This document shows, piece by piece, positions 56,610-64,000 of a stretch of 64,000 nucleotides of DNA; the first letter of the stretch is position 1, and the number at the start of each line of letters is the position of its first letter. The notes below the pieces were generated by a model that was given only the letters and a program-made list of their open reading frames with translations, was not told the origin of the DNA and made no database searches. Source of the DNA: Pollenia angustigena (Eukaryota; Arthropoda; Insecta; Diptera; Polleniidae); contig OV884057.1 in assembly GCA_930367215.1 (NCBI GenBank), forward strand, positions 266,122,339 to 266,186,338. The letters are read 5' to 3'. The position numbers were made by a program, and so were the translations under genes.

Positions 56610-58590
56610 GGAATTAGAAAAAATTTTGTTTATTTAGTGGCAGGTGTTAAATTTCTTCGTGTACGTGTCTTGAAGATTTTAAAATTTTGTGAGGGATGAT
56701 AATTTTACTTGTGCGTTTTCGTATTAAAGATAAAACTGATCGTGGAATAATTATTTTTAGTTTTTTCAGTTAGTCTGGGTTCACACTATAAAAGTTTTAT
56801 TTCAGAAAGTCTGAGTTTATGGGTGAGAGAGGAGTGAATTAAAGCATGTTCTCTTCCCCTCTCACCAATAAACTCAGACTTTCTGAAAGAAAACTTTCAT
56901 AGTGTGATCCCAGACTTATTGTGTGTGTGTGTGTGTGTGTGTGTGTTTAGAATAGTTAATGACATTGTTGCATAGGTTTTCTAGTGACTTTTTGCTTTGA
57001 ATGACTCGGTAGGTTTGTGGGATAGTGGGCAAAAGGGAAATGAATTAGAAAAATTTTTGTTTATTTAGAGGCAGGTGTTAAATTTCTTCGTATACGTGTC
57101 TTGAAGCTTTTAAATTTTGTGAAGGATGATAATTTTACTTGTGCGTATTCATATTGATGATTTACAAGTTGTTTATTTAGTGGAAGGTGTGAAATTTCTT
57201 CGTGTACGGTCTTGAAGATTTTAAAATTTTGTGCGGGATGATAATTTTACTTGTGCGTTTTCGTATTAAAGATAAAACTGATCGTGGAATAATTATTTTT
57301 TTGTTTTTTCAGTTTTTGTGTGTGTTTAGAATAGTTAATGAGTTTGTTGCATAGGTTTTCTAGTGACTTTTTATATACATACATACCTCGGTAGGCTTGT
57401 GGGATAGTGAGCTAATCTCAGTATAAGGGTTGCATATTTGATTATCACCAGAGACTCTGATCTGTTTTACTATAGCAGACTAAGGATCTAGGTAACTATT
57501 GCTCGGTTGTGTGTGTGTGTGTGTGTGTATGATTGATAACGATTATTCATGTGAAAAGTAGGATTCCATCCACTTTTTTTTTTTGCATCAACAGCAACCA
57601 GCTGCACATTAACTGTGTTTACATAATTAATCAGCATAAATACTCAGAATTATATTACAAAAAACAGTAGAAAGTAACTTCTTGGTTAATATTTTTCCTT
57701 ATCGTACTCTACTCCTCCTTATTTATAACAACAACAACATTAGCAACTTAGAATATACATGAATAGAGCTGACGCAGCTGTAACAAGTCTAACAAACAGA
57801 AAACAAATCCAAAAAAAAATGTTTGGTTTTCTGAAATTCTTTAAATCTCCTAAAATAAGCCCCACCCCTTATTTATAAATTTTTTAACTAATGAAATATG
57901 ACGGGACTGTACCAGAAATATGATTAATTGTGAAATTAAAACTGTTGATTGAGCATGCTTTATTATGTTTATAATTATTAAAGATCACAAATACATTAAT
58001 AAGACTAACCTAGCAATATCAAAACCAAACATGATTGAACATGAATATTATTTTTGTCAATCTAATAGGGCCTAAATTTCTTCAATGTAAATAAAATTCA
58101 ATTTTTATTACAATATTTTGTTTAAAAGTAAAATTTTTATCTATAATAATAAAGAGATATAAATATTAAATGAAATGGAAAAATTTTTGTTTATTTAGAG
58201 GCAGGTGTTAAATTTCTTCTTGTACGTGTCTTGAAGATTTTAAATTTTGAGAGGGATGATAATTTTACTTGTGCGTATTCATATTGATGATTTACAAGTT
58301 GTTTATTTAGTGGAAGGTGTGAAATTTCTTCGTGTACGTGTCTTGAAGATTTTAAAATTTTGTGAGGGATGATAATTTTACCTGTGCGTTTTCGTATTAA
58401 AGATAAAACTGATCGTAGAATAATTATTTTTTTAGTTTTTTTCAGTTATTGTGTATGTGTTTAGAATAGTTAATGACTTTGTTGCATAGGTTTTCTAGTG
58501 ACTTTTTGCTTTGAATGCCTCGGTAGGCTTGTGGGAATCAACCACTTTTTTTATATCAACAGCAACCGACTGCACATCACTTTTAATTAC
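56610..58590. repeat. Duplicated noncoding repeat block (several partial copies)
   Basis: The phrase TTTATTTAGTGGCAGGTGTT...TTCTTCGTGTACGTGTCTTG, then GGGATGATAATTTTACTTG, GATAAAACTGATCGTGG, GAATAGTTAATGA and CATAGGTTTTCTAGTGAC occurs near 56630, 57060 (short), 57170, 58190 (short) and 58305. The short-plus-long pair at 57040-57400 is repeated at 58170-58530, so a segment of several hundred bp was duplicated. Downstream words (GAGACTCTGATCTGTTT..., AACAGCAACCAGCTGCACAT) are shared too. GT microsatellites lie at 56921-56946 and 57509-57528. No gene seen in this region. Confidence 0.75.
56773..56915. mobile_element. 143-bp fold-back MITE with TTA target duplication
   Basis: Ends GTCTGGGTTCACACTATAAA and, reverse-complemented, GTCTGGGATCACACTATGAA; the arms pair over about 60 bp each (CAGAAAGTCTGAGTTTAT in both). 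Flanked by TTA at 56770-56772 and 56916-56918. The paralogous block near 58443 reads CAGTTATTGTG with no insert, the expected empty site. Confidence 0.85.
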
Positions 58591-59075
58591 ATTTAACAAA
58601 TAGAAGGAGTTGTCATTTTTGGGTTTTGTTAATCTTAAATAGAATTATATATATACATATATATATTTTTTTTTTTTGCGCAGATTTAATTATCACAAGA
58701 GACTCTGGTCTGTTTCACTACAACGGACTAAAGGTCAAAGTAACTATTAATCGGTTAATTAAGTTAGCATATAATTTTTGTTGATAACACTTAATAAGCA
58801 TTTTCTAAAAACATTTGAAGATAGTTTCACTATTACTCAATGATTATAACCTTTTATTTATTTTTTTCTAGTTTGATACTCTATAATATAAGTTTAATGA
58901 AGAATTTTTCTATGGTTTGATACTCTACAATGACAGTATAGTTAAGAATTTAGTTCAATCCATGGATACACTTCATACAGTTAATAATTATACATTATAC
59001 ATACAAATACAATAAAATTTCCATTTTATTAACCATAGTACATGGTTTATTAATTGTTTTGATAATATTTAGTAA
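58591..59075. other. Noncoding stretch before the Penelope element
   Basis: AT-rich with a (TA)n/T-run near 58645-58675. A short phrase TTTGATACTCTA occurs twice (58872 and 58917). No coding frame. Confidence 0.4.
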
Positions 59076-59078
59076 AAG

Positions 59079-59127
59079 TAAAATAAATGTTCAAGCTTAA
59101 GGTCTTATTGTTTTATATAAAAAACTA
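59079..59127. repeat. Terminal repeat of the Penelope element (uninterrupted copy)
   Basis: Contains GTTCAAGCTTAAGGTCTTA directly followed by TTGTTTTATATAAA. The same sequence on the other side of the element is split between those two phrases by the Helitron, so this copy is the empty-site reference. Confidence 0.85.
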
Positions 59128-59154
59128 TTTTTATAAAATTTATTTTCACCAATA

Positions 59155-59185
59155 TTTCGGCACTTTCTTTGAGTGCCTTCTTCAG
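59155..59185 (-). other. Hammerhead-ribozyme-like core in the Penelope 3' region
   Basis: The minus strand reads CTGAAGA, then A, a stem GGCACT...AGTGCC closing CAAAGAA, then GAAA. CTGANGA plus stem II plus GAAA is the hammerhead core, and Penelope-like elements are known to carry hammerheads in their terminal repeats. One extra A sits between core and stem II, and stems I and III are weak by eye, so it may be degenerate or chance. Confidence 0.3.
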
Positions 59186-59324
59186 GGTTTTTTTCTTTCA
59201 ACAAAATTAACAATTTTAAAAAACAGAATTAACAATAAAATGACAAAAATTTAAAAATTTTTTGTAATTGAATATGAAAATAATTTTCAATACAAACTAG
59301 ATCTATTACAATTTACATAAATTA

Positions 59325-61816
59325 TTAACTTCCGTTTCTATTTTTATAAATTAAATGTCTATAATTTTGTGCTACATTTTCAGTATCTGACTTAAAATTA
59401 ATTCTCGACACTGATGGTACTCTTATAATTTGTAACATTTCCAACATAAATCTACGTTTGTAATTATTTTCCGTGCTTAAAACTTTTGTATTATCAAAAC
59501 CTGGATAATGGTTTAGATTAGCACAATGAGCTGATAAAGCTGTTTTTTGTGAAATATTTCTATACTTCTGATCTGACTTATGTCCTGCTAACCTAGTTTT
59601 CAATTTATTCTTTGTTGTACCTATGTATACCATATTACACTGTCCACTATTATTACCCTTACAAGGTATCTGATAAACAATATTAGACATTTCCATCCTC
59701 TTAATTTTGTCTTTTGTTTTTGTAAATAGTTTACCTACTGTGTTGAAAGATTTATAAGCTATTTTGTATATTTTGTTATCATATATATCTGAGTTTGCCA
59801 ATCATTCTGAAAATTTTGGAATATATGTTACTGATTTATAAATTTTCTGTTCTGTAGTACTATTCTGGTTGTTTAATCTGTAATTATTATGTTGTATTAA
59901 TAAATCTGTTATTAATTGCTTAGGAAAACTATTCTCAGTTAGAATTTTTAAAATCTTCCTTTTATTATCCCTATGAAACTCTGAGTTACTTATTTTAAGA
60001 ACTCTTTTTATAAAATTTTTAGCAGTATTAATTATTATTCTCCTTGGATGTTTTGAAAAATAATTGATAATTCTACCAGAAGATGTTGGTTTCTGATACC
60101 AATCTATTGATACTCCATTTCCATTTCTAATTATCAAGGTGTCTAAATATGATATTCTTGAATTAACTTCCCTTTCAATTGTAAATTTAATATCCGAATG
60201 AAATGAGTTAAAAACATCCAACATTTGATCCATTCCCGATTCCGGAATTATACAAAATAAATCATCAACATATTTGGTCAAGATTTTCGGTTTTATACCT
60301 AACTTTCCTACACATACATCTAATAATTTTGCCATAACTATATCTGCTACTATTGGAGAAGCTGGCGAACCCATAGGAAGTCCTTTCATTTGAATATATA
60401 TGTGATTATCTAATTGAAAATATCTATTATCTATTATACAAAATCTTAGAATACGTAAGAATAAATCTTTTTCTATATTCGTATGTTCTCTTATTGTATT
60501 CCATTTTTCTTCAATTATATTTAGAGCTAAATCTATTTGTATGCTTGGAAATAATGAAACTACATCAAGAGAAATTAACTTTTCATTATTAGTCAATGTA
60601 ATATTTCTAATTCTGTCCTTAAATTGAAGAGAATCTTTAATATTGTATTTTGAATTTTCTGTAATTTTCTTAAGAATTCTTGTTATATATTTGCATAGTT
60701 CATATGACGGAGAATTTATCATTGAACATATGGGTCTCAATGGAAAATCTACTTTATGAATCTTTGGAACACCGTATAACCTTGGTGCTATTGCTGTGTT
60801 AGTTTTAAATTTGTTCTTCTCCATAATTGTAATTATTCCACTATTAAAAAGTTCCTGAACTAAATTATTATTTGTCTTTTCCAGTTTATTAGTAGGGTCC
60901 TTATCTAATCTCTTATAATTCGAACTATCCTTAACAATATCATTAATTCTTAACTCATAATCAACTTTATTCATTGCCACCGTTGTATTTCCTTTATCAG
61001 CATTTAAGATAACAATGTCTCTATTAGACCTCAAAAATCTATTCGTTTCCCAAACTTTGTCCAATATAAACTTATCACTATTAGTTAGTCTCATTTTATT
61101 AATGTGGTTTTCTATGTTTGTAGTCAGTTTTGTCCTCGCTATTTCCTGTTCCTCTTTTTCCTTAAGTGTCTGCACTAAATCCTCTCCTTCAGTTATAATT
61201 TTCAAAATTGGAAATGTTTCTTTTCTGTTGGTAGTATGTGTTTATGACCTAGTGAGAGAACCCATTGTGCCTCCATTGGTATATTTATGTTGGATTTGTT
61301 AACAAACCTCTTATTATTTAATTTAATACCTATTTCTCTTTTCTGCAAATTAACTAGTTCTTGAAATTTCTTCTTATGTCTAAATTTTATTTTCTCACTA
61401 AAATTGTTTGCCATCTTATCTTCATATATAAGGAATCTTGTATAGCTTGTCTCATCAAAAAAATTCTGTAGTTGTTCTTCTACTATGCTACATTCCTTTT
61501 TAACCTCTTTCAATTGCTCATGTTTGTGCCTAATTCTTATGTTGAGAATCTTGCCTTGCAATTCTTGTACATATTTTGAAGTTTTTTGACGGTATGACGG
61601 TAAATGTTCATTTTCATGTAAAATATAAGAAACGTTTTTAGTTGCATTTTTTATAAATTTTGGGATAATACCTGTATTACGGCAACGAATCAGAAAGGTA
61701 ATAGTTGCTTTTATTTTAACTAATTTATCCCTTATCGTCTTATACCTATTAATGCATCTTCTGCTTCTCTGGTTATTCTTAAAAGTGTGGAAATTGATTG
61801 AAGACGTGCTCATCAT
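59325..61816 (-). pseudogene. Penelope reverse transcriptase / GIY-YIG endonuclease, one frameshift and one stop from open
   Basis: Three open pieces form one protein. 61816-61202: N-terminal basic/coiled region ending QWVLSLGHKHILPTEKKHF. Near 61215 the frame shifts by one; 61205-59802 continues ETFPILKIITEGEDLVQTL through RT motifs LISLDVVSLFPSI (Asp 214 counted from 61205), GLPMGSPASPIVAD (275) and KYVDDLF (312-315). An in-frame TGA at 59804-59802 interrupts KFSE-LANSD; a C-to-T change of CGA would explain it. 59801-59325: endonuclease with NIVYQIPC and MVYIGTTKNKLKTRLAGHKS, the GIY-YIG signature. The middle and last pieces lack real ATG starts (they begin at TTG codons), so they are not separate genes. 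Confidence 0.9.
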
Positions 61817-61894
61817 TTAATTTATATAATATGTATTTTTATTCGACCTTTATTATTTTAATATGTAAAATAAATGTTCAAGCTTAAGGTCTTA

Positions 61895-62946
61895 TCTATA
61901 TATATAAAAAGAAGTGTACATTTTGATTGTCACTCCATAACTCGAGAACGGCTCGACCGATTGCCATACAATTTTTAGGGAAGGTACAGGGAGGAGTGAT
62001 GATGGTTAGTTGATTTTGAAATCCAAAATCGGTCTATCTGGGGGCGGAGGGGCGTGGCAAAATCCATAACTTGAGAACGGCTTGACCGATTTGAACGATT
62101 TTTTCTTTAAAATGATCGCCATGGTCCAACTTAGGTTTTTGCGGAAAGAAAATTTTGCCCCGCCTACTTTTACGCCCACTTTTTTCAATTTACCTAAAAT
62201 CAGAAAACGGCTCCATCGAGTTGACTAATTTTTCTTTCAAATGTTCGTAGTAATCAACTTTAACTTTTCATCGAAAGAAAAATTTACCACGCCTACTTTT
62301 ACGCCCACTTTTTCTATTAAGCGCATTACTGGCGAACGGCTTGACCGATTTGAACGATTTTTTCTTTAAAACTATCGCTATGGTCTAACTAAGGTTTTGC
62401 GGAAAGAAAATGTTGCCCCGCCCACTTTTACGCCCACTTTTTTCGAATTACCTTAAATCAGAAAATTTAAGTTTTAATCGAAAGAAAAATTTATCACGCC
62501 TTCTTTTACGCCCACTTTTTCTATTAGGCGCATAAGTTGAGAACGGCTTGACCGATTTAAACGATTTTTTCTTTAAAATGATTACCATGGTTCAACTTAG
62601 GTTTTTACGGAAAGAAAAGTTTGCCCCGCACACTTTTTTCGATTTACCTGAAATCAAAAACCGGCTCCATCGATTTGACAAATTTTTCTTTTAAATGTTC
62701 GTATTACTCCATTTTACGTTTTCATCGAAAGAAAAATGTATCACGCCTATTTTTACGCCCACTTTTTCTATTAAGCGCATAACTTGAGAACGGCTTGACC
62801 GATTTGGATGATTTTTTCTTTAAAATCGTCTCTTAGGTTTTTACGGAAGGAAAATTTTAAAGGCCGTAAATTTCGTTTAAAGCTAAAATTAAATCGTCTG
62901 GTAATAATGTTTGCTTAGGGCCAGCAACGCGGACCGGCCCAGCTAG
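61895..62946 (+). mobile_element. Non-autonomous Helitron inserted in the Penelope terminal repeat
   Basis: Starts TCTATATATATAAAA and ends GGCCCAGCTAG, with a GGGCC/GGCCC stem around AGCAACGCGGACC about 6 bp before CTAG. It is inserted between A (61894) and T (62947) with no target duplication; the paralogue at 59106 shows the uninterrupted TTA-TTG. The interior has about three and a half units of the same ~250-bp repeat as the Helitron at 9598-11446, in complementary orientation (CGCCCACTTTTT, GAACGGCTTGACCGATTT). No protein is encoded; the 62006-62188 frame is a repeat translation. Confidence 0.85.
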
Positions 62947-62965
62947 TTGTTTTATATAAAAAACT

Positions 62966-64000
62966 TTTTTGTATAACTGAAGGAGAGGATTTAGTGCAGA
63001 CACTTAAGGAAAAAGAGGAACAGGAAATAGCGAGGACAAAACTGACTACAAACATAGAAAACCACATTAATAAAATGAGACTAACTAATAGTGATAAGTT
63101 TATATTGGACAAAGTTAGGGAAACGAATAGATTTTTGAGGTCTAATAGACATTGTTATCTTAAATGCTGATAAAGGAAATACAACGGTGGCAATGAATAA
63201 AGTTGATTATGAGTTAAGAACTAATGATATTGTTAAGGATAGTTCGAATTATAAGAGATTAGATAAGGACCCTACTAATAAACTGGAAAAGACAAATAAT
63301 AATTTAGTTCAGGAACTTTTTAATAGTGGAATAATTACAATTATGGAGAAGAACAAATTTAAAACTAACACAGCAATAGCACCTAGATTATACGGTGTTC
63401 CAAAGATTCATAAAGTAGATTTTCCATTGAGACCCATATGTTCAATGATAAATTCTCCGTCATATGAACTATGCAAATATATAACAAGAATTCTTAAGAA
63501 AATTACAGAAAATTCAAAATACAATATTAAAGATTCTCTTCAATTTAAGGACAGAATTAGAAATATTACATTGACTAATAATGAAAAGTTAATTTCTCTT
63601 GATGTAGTTTCATTATTTCCAAGCATACCAATAGATTTAGCTCTAAATATAATAGAAGAAAAATGGAATACAATAAGAGAACATACGAATATAGAAAAAG
63701 ATTTATTCTTACGTATTCTAAGATTTTGTATAATAGATAATAGATATTTTCAATTAGATAATCACATATATATTCAAATGAAAGGACTTCCTATGGGTTC
63801 GCCAGCTTCTCCAATAGTAGCAGATATAGTTATGGAAAAATTATTAGATGTATGTGTAGGAAAGTTAGGTATAAAACCGAAAATCTTGACCAAATATGTT
63901 GATGATTTATTTTGTATAATTCCGGAATCGGGAATGGATCAAATGTTGGATGTTTTTAACTCATTTCATTCGGATATTAAATTTACAATTGAAAGGGAAG
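62966..64000 (+). pseudogene. Penelope-like element, copy 2, 5'-truncated, head to head with copy 1
   Basis: Directly after the terminal-repeat sequence, coding begins inside the protein at ITEGEDLVQTLKEKEEQEIA (62973), so about the first 200 residues are missing. It is almost identical to copy 1; differences seen include VRETN for VWETN, IPIDL for IQIDL and MEKLLD for MAKLLD. A 2-bp loss near 63148 (TCTAATAGACATTG against TCTAATAGAGACATTG) shifts the frame; after it the frame is open through DVVSLFPS, GLPMGSPAS and KYVDDLF to the window edge. The C-terminal endonuclease is beyond the window. Confidence 0.9.

Larger units (their letters stand above)
59079..61894 (-). mobile_element. Penelope-like element, copy 1 (nearly full length)
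   Basis: About 2.8 kb on the minus strand, coding for a Penelope RT with a GIY-YIG endonuclease, and bounded by short direct repeats. GTAAAATAAATGTTCAAGC and on through TTATATAAAAAACT appears at 59079-59127 and again at 61865-61894 plus 62947-62965 (split by a Helitron). Such partial terminal repeats (pLTRs) are typical of Penelope-like elements. Flanking 5' sequence beyond the right repeat runs straight into an inverted second copy. Confidence 0.85.

Noticed and set aside
59325..61816. Three separate Penelope genes
   Set aside because: The second and third pieces start at TTG, not ATG, and adjoin at a frameshift and an in-frame TGA within one conserved protein.

Overview
The window is AT-rich eukaryotic repeat DNA, most likely from a dipteran insect, possibly a calyptrate fly. 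This is inferred from its content: Copia with a priming site matching the initiator-Met tRNA fragment used by Drosophila copia, Penelope, Helitrons with internal tandem repeats, a Jockey/CR1-type retroposon, hAT and Transib. I see no host gene, tRNA or rRNA. All long open frames belong to mobile elements, and nearly all short ones are chance frames in repeats or antisense shadows of Copia.

Layout. 1-6.25 kb: a minus-strand non-LTR retrotransposon (ORF1, endonuclease, reverse transcriptase) split by a 2.9-kb hAT element with an 8-bp target duplication; a small inverted-repeat element sits inside the hAT. 6.25-9.2 kb: eroded noncoding DNA with a hAT-like end. 9.2-11.7 kb: three head-to-tail short Helitrons, the third split by a larger reversed Helitron carrying a ~250-bp tandem repeat. 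12.0-12.5 kb: a Harbinger-like MITE. 13.5-35.8 kb: a very homogeneous satellite of 468-bp units (41 complete, one partial), invaded twice by a composite hAT element that contains a dead mariner relative; one copy also carries a Harbinger MITE.

36.4-47.7 kb: an old TA-flanked inverted-repeat element holding two Copia elements tail to tail, about 99% identical at protein level. The minus copy has an intact 1297-codon gag-pol frame; the plus copy is broken by a stop and a 1-kb hAT insertion. 48-52.7 kb: fold-back DNA elements, including two Mutator-like copies with 9-bp target duplications and GC-rich palindromic centres. 55.3-56.4 kb: a decayed Transib/RAG1-like transposase. 56.4-58.8 kb: duplicated noncoding repeats with two small MITEs. 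59.1-64 kb: a nearly intact Penelope-like element (minus) head to head with a truncated second copy (plus), with a Helitron inserted in the terminal repeat between them.

The window reads as a layered transposon nest, possibly pericentromeric (inference). Several insertions can be dated and their target duplications proved inside the window, because an uninterrupted paralogue of the same site is also present. The most striking features are the 22-kb satellite, the precise Helitron insertion with its empty-site paralogue, the Copia inverted pair with AT-hooks in the polyprotein, and the Mutator-like fold-back pair.
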